Source: Colwellia polaris (GTDB lineage Bacteria > Pseudomonadota > Gammaproteobacteria > Enterobacterales > Alteromonadaceae). From it: a DNA stretch of 64,000 bases. Positions 1 to 9,600 of this stretch are shown here, in pieces. Below the pieces are notes generated by a model. The model saw nothing but the letters and a program-made list of their open reading frames with translations. It had not been told where the DNA came from and did not search any database. Position numbers and translations under genes: made by a program. The stretch spans positions 682,001 through 746,000 of the forward strand of contig NZ_NBOE01000001.1 in the NCBI RefSeq assembly GCF_002104515.1, read 5' to 3'. Numbering within the stretch: the first letter of the stretch is position 1; each line of letters begins with the position of its first letter.

Positions 1-107
1 GGAGTTTTGGGTTTAAATATTATTACTCTTTATTGTTTGCGATAATAATGAAAGGTGGGTTTTACTCACACCTTGGCTGTTGATTTTTAAGGGTTTAAAT
101 TTGTTGT

Positions 108-123
108 TGGCATTGTAGTTGCA
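108..123 (+). promoter_or_regulatory. sigma-54 promoter of fliE
   Basis: TGGCATTGTAGTTGCA matches the RpoN consensus, with the invariant GG (109-110) and GC (121-122) exactly ten bases apart. It lies about 47 bases before the fliE start codon. In polar-flagellum systems of Vibrio and Pseudomonas the fliE operon is a sigma-54 class gene, so the site agrees with the gene call. Confidence 0.8.
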
Positions 124-169
124 AGAACAGAAGGACCTATGACGACATATTGACACCTGAGAAATAATC

Positions 170-493
170 ATGACCACCATAAATAATTCCCTTTTGGCCC
201 AGATGCAGAGCATGTCTCTTGAAGCCATAGCAAAGCCACAGAATAACGATAATATTGTTAACAAAACAACCAATAATTTTGGTGATTTATTGTCAAACGC
301 TCTCAATACTGTAAATGATTTACATAAAGATGCAGGAAAGAAAACTACAGCATTTGAATTAGGGGATAGAAGTGTAACGTTAGCAGATGTAATGATTGCA
401 AGATCTAAAGCTGGTATAGGTTCAGATGCGACTATTCAAATTAGAAATAAGGCAATTGAAGGTTACAAAGAGATCATGAGTATGCCTGTTTGA
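170..493 (+). CDS. fliE: Flagellar hook-basal body protein FliE
   Basis: 107 aa, the usual FliE length. FliE forms the junction between the MS ring and the proximal rod of the flagellar basal body. The C-terminal half carries the family signature: a DVMIA segment followed by ATIQIRNKAIEGYKEIMSMPV-like sequence, where the ending YKEI-M-MPV is diagnostic. The N-terminal part is variable, as is usual. The gene has its own sigma-54 promoter just upstream. It is odd that fliF and the rest of the fliEFGHIJ operon do not follow: the next genes on this strand are unrelated oxidoreductases. It could be a displaced original copy or a second fliE; the window edge prevents checking the other side. Confidence 0.88.
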   Translation: MTTINNSLLAQMQSMSLEAIAKPQNNDNIVNKTTNNFGDLLSNALNTVNDLHKDAGKKTTAFELGDRSVTLADVMIARSKAGIGSDATIQIRNKAIEGYKEIMSMPV

Positions 494-910
494 TTCTGCT
501 TAGTATTGAAACTAAGAAGTTCATTATTCATTACTTAGTTTTAAGTGTCTTATGAATGAACAATATATCCGAAAGGACTTTACCTTTGCTAGTATTAAAC
601 GCAAATTCTGGGATATCCTATGGAATAGCTGCCTAGTTTGCAAATTCCCGATGTTTATCCAAGTCCATTTATCATGAAAACTCAGGGATAAAAACTCATG
701 TAGGAAAAGTTATCAGCCAATTTCATAAAGCAATTTAAAAAAGGTCATAAGAAAAAAACAAAGTCCTTGTTAGCTGATGATGTCACTATTTTTGAAAAGG
801 GGCGGGGAGAAGGTTTTGTGGATGATTATGCCAATCATCACAAGCTTGTGGATTTCTTTTCACACACAATAAATATAGGTCAAGTTCTTAGTGTAAATAA
901 GGAAAAGGAT
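494..910. other. Intergenic stretch with a coding-like remnant
   Basis: No complete gene is seen. A short hairpin (CTTAGT/ACTAAG) follows fliE and may be a weak terminator. From 704 an open frame runs without a stop into the dehydrogenase gene at 911; its sequence around residues DDYANHHKLVDFFSHT looks protein-like but has no good start or ribosome binding site. It is either a degenerate gene end or chance. Confidence 0.4.
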
Positions 911-1678
911 ATGTCAAAAATTATAGTAATCACTGGTGCTGGTTCAGGTATAGGGCTTCAGCTATCTAAAACTTTGCTGCTAAACGAGCTGAGTATACAA
1001 GTTATCGCTATTGGTAGGCGCGGTAATAGACTATCTCAATTACAAGAACTTTTTCCAAAAAAAGTGTTAACTATTGAGGCCGATCTAGCTTCTCCTGAGG
1101 GACGGAAGGAAGTTATATCAACTCTTTCTAAATATTCGCATATTGACTATTTAGTGCATGCTGCTGCAACCATTCATCCGTTAAATAGTATTAAAAACGT
1201 CAAACTCGATGATTGGCGACAGTCTCAGCAGATAAATGTTGAAGCGCCTTTTTTCTTAACCCAATTATTATTAAGTAAATTTAATAATAGTAGAGTGCTT
1301 TTTATAACTAGCGAAACAATCATTCATCCAGTTTCTGGTGCAAGCAGCTATTGCGTTAGTAAAGCAGGGCAGCAAATGGTATACGAGTGTTTTAAAACAG
1401 AGTTTCCTGTAAATCAAGTTGCTTTTGGTCTTGTTTCACCTGGGATGGTGGATACACCAATGCAAGAACAAATCAGGCAGGCTGATCCAAACGAACTTCC
1501 AATGATTGAAACAATATCACAATTATTTAAAGAAAATAAATTATTGGCACCTAGTTTGGTTGCAGATTTTCTTAAATGGTTATTGTTGACGGTAAATGTA
1601 AACGAGTTTAGTCAAAATATGTGGGATATTTATGACGTAAAGCATCACTCATATTGGCGAAATAAAAATGAAAACTAA
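911..1678 (+). CDS. Short-chain dehydrogenase/reductase (classical SDR)
   Basis: 255 aa, a cytoplasmic NAD(P)-dependent oxidoreductase. Seen: a Rossmann glycine motif TGAGSGIG near the N-terminus, an AAA replacement of the usual NNAG (VHAAAT), the catalytic serine in ITSET and the YCVSK Tyr-x3-Lys pair. The SPGMVDT stretch after the active site is typical of classical SDRs. The start at 911 is chosen because AAGGAAAAGG lies just ahead and because the Rossmann strand begins at residue 3; the frame is open further upstream, but those residues match nothing in the family. The closest recalled relatives are benzil-reductase-like (YueD type) SDRs. The substrate is unknown. A flavoprotein oxidase-like gene follows 44 bp downstream, probably co-transcribed. 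Confidence 0.8.
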   Translation: MSKIIVITGAGSGIGLQLSKTLLLNELSIQVIAIGRRGNRLSQLQELFPKKVLTIEADLASPEGRKEVISTLSKYSHIDYLVHAAATIHPLNSIKNVKLDDWRQSQQINVEAPFFLTQLLLSKFNNSRVLFITSETIIHPVSGASSYCVSKAGQQMVYECFKTEFPVNQVAFGLVSPGMVDTPMQEQIRQADPNELPMIETISQLFKENKLLAPSLVADFLKWLLLTVNVNEFSQNMWDIYDVKHHSYWRNKNEN

Positions 1679-1722
1679 GTCTCTTTTAACTGCTATTTGC
1701 GAAACTATCAAGGCGGGTTGTT

Positions 1723-3069
1723 ATGACCAATAAGATATTTTTATCGGATATTGAAAAGTTTAAAAAAAATATTTCAGGTGATGTGTTGTTAGCCACAGAC
1801 GATCAATATCAAGACTTGTGTAAGTTATTCAACCGAGCAATTCATAAAGCCCCTTTTATGCTTGTAGTTGTCCATGATGTTACTGATATTCGTCATACTA
1901 TAGAATTCTCGTTGAAACACCGTATGGCTGTCAGTATAAAAGGAGGAGGGCATAGTATTTGGGGGAGCTGTCTGAAAGAAGGTGGGGTCGCTATTGATAT
2001 GAGTGCTTTGAAATCTATCAGTATTGATCAAGATTTAAATATAGCGAGTGTTGGTGCTGGTGTACTTAATCAAGATTTAGACAAGGCAACTCAAGAACAT
2101 GGTCTCGCCTTACCACTTGGGACTTGTCACTCTGTAGGTGCTGTAGGTGCAACATTGGGTGGCGGTATAGGCTTTTTATCGAGAAAATATGGACTTACCT
2201 GTGACAACGTAGTGCAATTTGAAATGCTCACCACAACAGGGGATTTAATAAAGGTCAATCAAAATTGTCATCAAGACTTGTTTTGGGCTTTGAGGGGGGC
2301 TGGCAGTAATCAATTTGGCGTCATTACTCAAGTAGATTATCGACTTCACCCTATGCCTGAATTGATATTCGGAGGAACGATTAGTTGGCCAATTCATTCA
2401 GGTAGCTTAATTCTAAAAAACTACCAAAAGCTTATGTCAGACGCTACTGATGATTTATTCTTGTATATATTTACCTCCAGAGATCAGCACTCCAACCCTA
2501 TTATCTCTGTATTTGGATTCTATTTGGGCAACGTGCAAAAAAGTGAGAAAATTTTTAATAAACTTTTAAGCTGGGCTAAACCTTTGACATCAGACATTAA
2601 AATTAGACCCTATTTAGATCTACAGTCTGCACATTATCAAGAAGGTGTAGCTATTTATTGGAAACACGGTTTTATAGAAGGCCCTCTAACGGACAAACTC
2701 ATCAAATTGATAATAGATTTAAATGAACGATGTCCATGTTCTTCTGGGGGGATCATGTTAGATCCACTAGGTGGAAAAATAAATAAAATTGATAGTTTAA
2801 GTACAGCGTTTATTCATCGTGATTCTCAGTATATTTGTAGTGTTACAGGATTATATTCAGGAGATTTTGTTCCTGATTTTATCAAAGACTGGGTGAGTGA
2901 GAGTTATCAGGCACTAATTCCTTTTTTTAATGGGTATGCTTATCAAAATTATGAAGACATTGAGCTGGATGAAAGCAAGTGCTATTTCGGAGATCATTTT
3001 GAAAGACTCCAGCAAATCAAATTATTATATGATCCACTAAATTTATTTAGTGGCGTTTTGTCCAAGTAG
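1723..3069 (+). CDS. FAD-linked oxidoreductase, berberine-bridge-enzyme family
   Basis: 448 aa. The N-terminal half is a PCMH-type FAD-binding domain and the C-terminus is a BBE domain. Seen: KGGGHSIWG, where the histidine is the usual 8-alpha FAD attachment site; LGTCHSVGAVGATLGGG, where the cysteine can form the second (6-S-cysteinyl) flavin bond, so the cofactor may be held by two covalent bonds; and the C-terminal motif NYED...YFGDHFERLQQIK..YDPLNLF characteristic of BBE proteins. These enzymes oxidise sugars, alkaloids or polyketides with O2. No signal peptide is visible, so it is probably cytoplasmic. It follows the SDR with a short gap, which suggests a two-gene redox operon. Substrate not predictable. 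Confidence 0.85.
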   Translation: MTNKIFLSDIEKFKKNISGDVLLATDDQYQDLCKLFNRAIHKAPFMLVVVHDVTDIRHTIEFSLKHRMAVSIKGGGHSIWGSCLKEGGVAIDMSALKSISIDQDLNIASVGAGVLNQDLDKATQEHGLALPLGTCHSVGAVGATLGGGIGFLSRKYGLTCDNVVQFEMLTTTGDLIKVNQNCHQDLFWALRGAGSNQFGVITQVDYRLHPMPELIFGGTISWPIHSGSLILKNYQKLMSDATDDLFLYIFTSRDQHSNPIISVFGFYLGNVQKSEKIFNKLLSWAKPLTSDIKIRPYLDLQSAHYQEGVAIYWKHGFIEGPLTDKLIKLIIDLNERCPCSSGGIMLDPLGGKINKIDSLSTAFIHRDSQYICSVTGLYSGDFVPDFIKDWVSESYQALIPFFNGYAYQNYEDIELDESKCYFGDHFERLQQIKLLYDPLNLFSGVLSK

Positions 3070-3213
3070 AGGCTAAAACTGCGGAATAGTCTATTGTTAT
3101 CGATAACTTAACTCGTAAAACTATATTGCATTATTTGTACTCGCAGCAAAGCCTTTGACTTGGGTGGTTATAACACCAGGGCAATTAATCCACTTAACAA
3201 ACAATCATTTTTG

Positions 3214-3459
3214 CTAGTTTAACCACCAATATATCGGTGCTAGTAGAGAAAACAATAAGGGTTGATGGATTAGATAAATAACTAAACTGTGTTTACCTGG
3301 CCAAGTTATTCGTCGTATTAATTTTTCATTCTTAAAATTATTCAATTTAAAAATGTCGTGATTTAGCCATTGAGTATGGGCGAATGATATGCCCAATAAA
3401 ATTACACCTAACCAAGGAAATAGGGGGACAAGGATGATAAAGGTAAACGAAATAAACGC
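3214..3459 (-). pseudogene. C-terminal stump of a DUF1624 (HGSNAT-like) membrane protein
   Basis: Only about the last 80 residues remain. They read VPLFPWLGVILLGISFAH, a short linker, then WPGKHSLVIYLIHQPLLF and a final hydrophobic helix. This is the typical end of DUF1624 / heparan-alpha-glucosaminide N-acetyltransferase-like proteins, which are normally several hundred residues with many membrane helices. The open frame ends at a stop at 3460-3462, and the similarity fades at about 3433, exactly where the TPR-HEPN gene starts on the opposite strand. The rest of the gene is missing, so this is a 5'-truncated relic left by an insertion or deletion. Confidence 0.75.
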
Positions 3460-5056
3460 TCAGTTAAACCATTTGTCGCAGTTAATTCGATTGGGGCAAT
3501 TTGATGATGCATTATTTGGAGTTAAGGAGCTTCAACAAATTGTTGAAGATATCTCAGAACAAGAAGATGTTTACCTAGCTTCAATTGCTAATCTTGCCAG
3601 TTTGTTTATTGATATTGGGATGATGATGCCATGCATGGATGCGGCAAAAGTGGGCTTCGATATCTTAAATGATAATAAAGAACAGGTTATAGGCTACATA
3701 GGTGAAGATAACTATTACTACAATCTTAGCAATGCAAAATCTGCTTTAATTGAAGAACCTAATCCGTTTAAAAATTCATTTTCCACTATTGATAAACTTG
3801 TAAGTATTAAAACTGACTTATGGAGAGCAATCAGATTTCAACATAATAACAGTGAGAATGTTGAACCGACTTTTTTAGTAAATTTAGGTAACAGCCTAAA
3901 AAGGCAGTTTCGTGTTGTAGAAGCACTGGAGTGTTATGATCAAGTAACACTTCTTAACTTGGATATACCTCAAGCTTGGTTGAATTGCTCTGAGACATTG
4001 TTGATGCTAAATGAGATATCCAATACTGGCTCAATTCAAATGCTGACTCAAATTAAAAAAGGTTATGATAATGTGCTTACGTCTAATGAAGTCCCGCCAA
4101 GTTGGATTAAGTATTACCAAAGTCAGGTTGAATTTCACCAAAAAAAAATAGAAGAGCTTTGCAAAGAGCTTAATATTAGCCCTGACCCACATGATGAAAA
4201 ACTCACACAAGAAGAGTATGAATCCCTCAGTGAATATCGGCGTTTCTGTTTAGATAGTAAACTTACGCTATCAGAGCATGGCCTCTATTGTGCTTGCTAT
4301 GGTAGCGCTAGAGATAACCTTACAATACCAACAACTGATGGTATCGCAGGGGATTTTGTCATACCGATGGAAATGGTACTTAATCGCCTGAAATCTGAGT
4401 TTTCTTTTGCACGACATCTTTTTTATGAATACCAAACGTCTGAAGAAAATCTGGATTTACTGCATGAGTCTTGTTTTTCCGAGTTATTCAACGATGAGTT
4501 GTTGGGTATTGATGTTGAACGATTGAGGACAGCCTTTCGCTCTTGTTTTGGCATCCTTGATAAAATTGGTGTGGCAGTGTGTGAGCTATATAATGTTTAT
4601 CCACCAAGCGGGACAGTATCGTTTCAAAGTTTTTGGCAACTAGATAGGAGTGATAGAAGGGCACTATTCGATAAAATAAAAAGTCCGGGATTATTGGCAT
4701 TATATAGTATTGCTACCGATTTGAATGACAGAAAAGATGGCGAGTGGCACTTCTTGAAACAACTAAGAAACGATTTAGAGCATGAGTTTGTCGTTGTTCA
4801 TAAACAAGACAAACCGGGAGATGTATATTCATCTTATGAATTGCTTAGCAAAGTCGTATTTATAAGTGAAGATGAATTTATTACCTACGTTAAACGATTA
4901 TTACAGTTAACGCGTTCAGCTATTTTCTCATTTGTATTTGCAGTTCGAGATAAGGCAATAAAAGAGAAAAAGGACGATGGAATATATATTCCCAATGCGT
5001 TATTGAGACAGGATTTTACGTTTGATGATGACGAATTAGATCTAGGTGAGACATAG
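3434..5056 (+). CDS. TPR-like protein with C-terminal HEPN (LA2681-like) domain
   Basis: 540 aa. Residues 1 to about 250 are helical and TPR-like (for example LGNSLKRQFRVVEALECYDQ). The C-terminal third resembles the LA2681-type HEPN domain: VSFQSFWQL..., SPGLLALYSIATDL, then the R-x4-H motif RNDLEH at R445-H450, the catalytic signature of HEPN ribonucleases. Many HEPN proteins are RNases in toxin-antitoxin or phage-defence systems, so an abortive-infection-type role is plausible but inferred. The start at 3434 is preferred over an ATG 45 bases upstream because GGGGGACAAGG lies directly ahead of it. The gene begins at the breakpoint of a truncated DUF1624 gene, a sign of acquisition. A phosphoribosyltransferase gene faces it across a structured spacer. 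Confidence 0.75.
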   Translation: MIKVNEINAQLNHLSQLIRLGQFDDALFGVKELQQIVEDISEQEDVYLASIANLASLFIDIGMMMPCMDAAKVGFDILNDNKEQVIGYIGEDNYYYNLSNAKSALIEEPNPFKNSFSTIDKLVSIKTDLWRAIRFQHNNSENVEPTFLVNLGNSLKRQFRVVEALECYDQVTLLNLDIPQAWLNCSETLLMLNEISNTGSIQMLTQIKKGYDNVLTSNEVPPSWIKYYQSQVEFHQKKIEELCKELNISPDPHDEKLTQEEYESLSEYRRFCLDSKLTLSEHGLYCACYGSARDNLTIPTTDGIAGDFVIPMEMVLNRLKSEFSFARHLFYEYQTSEENLDLLHESCFSELFNDELLGIDVERLRTAFRSCFGILDKIGVAVCELYNVYPPSGTVSFQSFWQLDRSDRRALFDKIKSPGLLALYSIATDLNDRKDGEWHFLKQLRNDLEHEFVVVHKQDKPGDVYSSYELLSKVVFISEDEFITYVKRLLQLTRSAIFSFVFAVRDKAIKEKKDDGIYIPNALLRQDFTFDDDELDLGET

Positions 5057-5076
5057 TGAAATGTTGCTAGAACATA

Positions 5077-5250
5077 CCTAACAGAAACCGATAAGTGCGT
5101 TAGGGAATAACCATTTCTGAAGGTTCAGAAAGAACAAAGGAGAGCAATAAGCTCTCCTATAGTTACTTTTACGACAACAGAAAGTTGAAGGGTTAGCCGC
5201 TGCCTAACCTGCCAAATACTCGTCTTTTACAGACCGACCTTCAGCAAGGT
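5077..5250. repeat. Cluster of inverted repeats between two convergent genes
   Basis: Five stem-loops follow each other: CCTAAC/GTTAGG (5077-5082, 5099-5104), TTTCTGAA/TTCAGAAA (5114-5131), GGAGAGC/GCTCTCC (5139-5157), GGTTAG/CTAACC (5191-5209) and ACCTT/AAGGT (5237-5250). The third could terminate the phosphoribosyltransferase transcript on the minus strand, where TTTGTTCTTT follows it. The stretch from about 5190 to 5290 is richer in GC than its surroundings and may encode a structured RNA; no known RNA family was recognised. Confidence 0.55.
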
Positions 5251-5337
5251 GCTTACGCGGGTCTCGTCTGGATTTTAAGAGCGGGGAGACTCAAGCACAC
5301 TCTATATTGACTATTATGAGCTTAATTAATCTAATCG

Positions 5338-6099
5338 TCAAGTTCGTTTAGCAGATGAACTTATTAAGCTAGCGCCATGAATTATAGCCTGAGGAAACAT
5401 TTGTTGCACTAAGTTATGGGCTGTTATTAATGTTGTACCTGTTGCCAATAAATCATCAACCAATAAAATTCGCTGAGGTTGACCTTGCACCGAACCTACG
5501 TTATCTAAACATAATGGTGGGAATTCACTTCTAAAAGATACGGGAATTCCTTTAAGTGAAAAGCAACCGCCGAAACCACTTTCCTGTCTTTGCTTTCTCA
5601 ATCTAAAGGATAATGCTTTATGCTCTTCAACGCTTACATCAGCTCTATCAAGTAAATTATACGCTTCATCAATAGTCAATTTACGTAAAAAATCGGACGA
5701 GTGATGCGCTGCAAAAGTATTTGCTAAACGTTTGCTAATAATAAGACTAATGTTGTGTGATGAAGGCATAGAAATTATCAAGTCGTAACCATTTGGCTCA
5801 TTATCCTGAAATGTATTTACAATTTCTTCACAGCTCTCACGAAGTTTTTTTATACTTGTTATATCTGTCGTTAAATTATCCTTGCCTTTTAAAGCATAGA
5901 TTATTGGGCAGTTATCTCCGGGAATTTTATTACGATGTTTTTTTCTAGATTTACGCGAAGCCAATAATCTTTTAAATAAAGAATAAACTGTAAGCTCTTC
6001 AATATTTTCTTTTGTTGGGTTACCATGCGGAGTTGTCTTTAACCATTCCTTATTATTATGATCAACTTTGACTACATTTCCCTGTACTACAAGTCCCAA
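5338..6099 (-). CDS. Phosphoribosyltransferase-domain protein
   Basis: 253 aa. The C-terminal part contains ILLVDDLLATGTTLITA, the PRPP-binding loop of type I phosphoribosyltransferases (two acidic residues followed by ATGTT). The N-terminal 80 residues are basic (SRKSRKKHRNK) and not recognised. Start taken as TTG at 6099, with GAGG seven bases upstream. Such proteins can be nucleotide salvage enzymes or ComF-like, but PRTase-like effectors also occur in retron and other defence loci. No reverse transcriptase is seen here, so a retron is not supported. The convergent HEPN gene and the structured spacer suggest a shared island; function is inferred only. Confidence 0.7.
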   Translation of the reverse strand: MGLVVQGNVVKVDHNNKEWLKTTPHGNPTKENIEELTVYSLFKRLLASRKSRKKHRNKIPGDNCPIIYALKGKDNLTTDITSIKKLRESCEEIVNTFQDNEPNGYDLIISMPSSHNISLIISKRLANTFAAHHSSDFLRKLTIDEAYNLLDRADVSVEEHKALSFRLRKQRQESGFGGCFSLKGIPVSFRSEFPPLCLDNVGSVQGQPQRILLVDDLLATGTTLITAHNLVQQMFPQAIIHGASLISSSAKRT

Positions 6100-6699
6100 T
6101 TACAGCCTCGATGTTTAATATTTTAAAAAGGTAGTTTAACTATTTATGGACGAATTTGAAATTGCTTTAATTCTCCATTTTATTATATCCCAGCCTTCGG
6201 CTTCAAATATCTATTGGTGAGTTTATTTGCTATGATTAATTCAATGAAATTTAAATGTTATTATCATACTTGTTAATAATTATCTGGCGATCATTATCTA
6301 GGGGTAACAATTTAATTTATTTTTATAGAATGAGGTCGCAGTAACAACTGAAGAATGGGGTAACGGCGGTTACTTCAGGACTAACATATATAGTAGAGCG
6401 CTTTAAAGACTTTCCAGGTAGTAGTAATATTAATTTAAATGGTGTTGTTCGCAGTCGATTAGCTTCTTTTGCTGAAGAAAATTTATAATTACACCGTTTT
6501 CGACGCTCGTAGTTATTTGTCGTTAATAGAAAAAGTGCAAGGTTAGTGTCTCAGCGCTAACCTTTCACTACTATCCTCTGTAGCAACTTTGTTTTATTAT
6601 TAAGCCTTTCATTTAAGTGTTAATAATTGCAACATATCACTTAAGCTAATATGTAATATTGGCGTATTCGGTTTTAATTAACACCACTAAGGCTTCTCA
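6100..6699. other. AT-rich intergenic region with a coding-like tail and a hairpin
   Basis: No intact gene. On the plus strand about 50 codons ending at the TAA at 6486-6488 read like a protein C-terminus (containing LTYIVERFKDFPG and VRSRLASFAEENL) but lack a start codon, so this may be a relic of a displaced gene. An inverted repeat AAGGTTAG/CTAACCTT lies at 6539-6564 and shares its core with the repeats on the other side of the phosphoribosyltransferase gene. Confidence 0.35.
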
Positions 6700-9600
6700 G
6701 TGTTAGCAGAAAACTCAAAAGAGCGAATTTTTCAGCACTACAATAAATCAGTGATCGTGATTTTTTCAGGCATTATGCTGCTCACATTTATTATTACCTT
6801 TTATAATTACTATGTTGCTCGAGAAGAGCACCGCGACATTTCATTAGCTCAAATGAGCAAATATAGTACTCAGCTAAACAATAAACTTACCAGTACAGTA
6901 GAAACCCTCAGTGGTATTCGAGATTTAGCAGAGTATTACTTACGCTTTCCTGAAGAATTACCCGATACAGTGCCTGCGCTTAAACAAGAGGGTAAGTATT
7001 TTTATCAACTGAAAAATCGTCAAAATCTTATGACGAACAATCGTGTTATGACCGGAAATATTACCGGGGTTGGTCGTATTGATGTGTTTAATCAATCATT
7101 TAAAAATGAGTTGATTATGGCTAATGCTTTAACCCCTGCATTTGTTACGGCGCAAGAGTCAATTAAAGCGGCTAACTGGTTGTATTATATTTCAGTTCGC
7201 CGGTTTGTTAATTTATACCCTTGGGTTCCTAGAAGTATTTGGCAATATAGCGATCAGAGTTTAACCAATGATTTAATGTTAGAAATAAAATCCTCAAAAT
7301 ACCAAGATGAAACGTTTTGGTCTCAGCCTTATGTTGATACAGCGGGAAAAGGCTTAAATGCGGCACTAGGCATGGGCGTGTATTTAAACAATGAGATGAA
7401 AGGGGCACTGCTAATTGATATTAATACAGCGGGGCTATATCACTATTTACCCCAAGTAACCGATCAGGATCATGGTTATATTATTATTGATAAACATAGT
7501 TATGTATTACTTCACAAAAATAATGCTAATTTAACCCTTAATGCGCATACCGCTTTCAGTGATGCTGCGCCGGAAAAATTAAATGAGTTTACTTACCAAA
7601 CGTTAGTAAATATGCCCGAAAGCACTACGGTTGATAATTGGGTAGTGCAAAGAAAAAAATTGCCTATTAATGACTGGATTTTGCTGGAATATCAAAAGGA
7701 AGAACGTTTTTTTTCTGTGATTAACCAACGCTTTATTACTATTTTTGCATGGGTGTTTTTAGGTTTCTTTAGTTTGCTAGTGGTTGTTTACTATTTTACT
7801 TACCGATCATTTATTGCCCCATCTAAAAAATTTATAAATCATATTGAACATTGCTCTGAAGGAGATCCAGGAAAAATAAAACCCTCAAAAGAATGGCGGC
7901 ACTGGTTTAAAATTGTAGAAGATTTATTTGGTGAAAACCGTAGTTTAATGCAACGTTTGAAAGATCAGAATAATGAATTAGATTTGCGCGTTAAAGAAAA
8001 AACTCAAGCCCTATATCATAAAAGTGAGCAGCACCAGCGAGACTATGCTTTGCTTCGTTCGGTAATGGATGCAATTCCGGATTATATTCTTTTTCATGAT
8101 CAACAAGGCCTGTTAATTGGCTGTAATCAGGCGGTTGAGCAACTAGTGTTACAAAAAGAGGCCGATATTCTTGGCGGTAATATTTATGATTTTATTACGA
8201 GTGATATTAGTGAAGAGGTTGCGCAAAGTCTTGGAGAAAGCCAAGTTGCACCAGCTACTCATAAAACAGTGTCGACAGAGCTACATACCTACGAAGTTTA
8301 TCATGCACCTTTTTACGGGCAACATAATGAATTGCTCGGCAGTATTGTTTTAATTCGAGATGTTAGTCAACAGTTTAAAATTAACCAAGCTTTAAAGCGT
8401 GCGAAAAACCAAGCAGAAGAAGCTAACCAAATTAAAAGTCAATTTTTAGCCAATATGAGCCATGAAATTCGTACGCCGATTAATGCGATTCAAGGTATGT
8501 TTTATTTATTACAACAGAGCCGACTAAATTCAGTGCAAGAGCAGTATTTAGGTAATGCACAAACGGCTTCACAAACGCTGCTTTACTTAGTAAACGAACT
8601 GCTTGATTCAGCAAAAGTTGAATCAGGCAATATGTCGGTTCATCAAGAACTAATAGAGCTGGAAAGTATTGTATCGCAAGCTATTAACCTAAATATTGCC
8701 GCACTTGCGGGCAAAGACTTAAGTTTACATGTTGCCATAGATAGCCAAGTACCATTAAACATTCACACCGATATTATGCGTTTGGTACAAGTGCTAAGTA
8801 ATCTACTAAATAATGCAATTAAATTTACTGAGCAGGGTAAAGTAACGCTTAGCGTATCATTATCTTCTGTTATAACCGAGCAAACCGACGCCAATAATGT
8901 CGCGATTTTATTTCGGGTCAAAGATACCGGTATTGGCATAGAAAAATCAAAGCATGCTGGTTTGTTTGAAGCATTTAAACAGGCCGATGAATCAATGACA
9001 CGGGTTTATGGTGGTACTGGGCTTGGTTTATCAATTTGTCAGCATATAGCGCATTTGTTAGGCGGAGAAATATCTATAGAAAGTGATCTTGGACAAGGGG
9101 CTGAGTTTATTTTGGCGCTGCCTTTGAGTGAAACCCATGTTGCTCATTGTCATGGTGACTATTCAGAGCAATGTTTAACTAAGTTTACCTCGAGTTTTTC
9201 AACCTGCACGGTTATTAATTTTGGCGTTGAGTTACCGAAGGCGTTGTGTGAAAACTTTGCAGATATTTCACAAAAAATTATCGACGTTGCTAGTCTCGAA
9301 TGTTTAGTTACTGAGACAGATACAACCACGAAAGTACTATTCGTTGATAGTAGTGATTATCCGCAAGGCTTTAAAGATAAAGATCTGAAGCTAATGCTCA
9401 ACAATCTAACTTTGCTCGCCTTATGCCAACCTACAGGTAGTATTATTTCAACGGCACTTCTTGAACAACTAACGCAACACAATATTCATTATTTATTACT
9501 TGAAATGCCTTTGTATCGACAAGTTATTCCTAAAATAGCTAAAGCACTAAAACCCTTGGTAATGAATGAAGATAAAACAGCAAAAATTAATAAACCAGAA

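Noticed and set aside
5077-5209. Integron attC site (RYYYAAC and GTTRRRY boxes)
   Set aside because: ACCTAAC and GCCTAAC fit the R-box consensus, but no correctly spaced partner GTTRRRY box follows, and the flanking genes face each other instead of lying in one direction.
5057-6099. Retron (PRTase effector plus structured RNA)
   Set aside because: No reverse transcriptase gene is present within several kb, so a complete retron is not supported.
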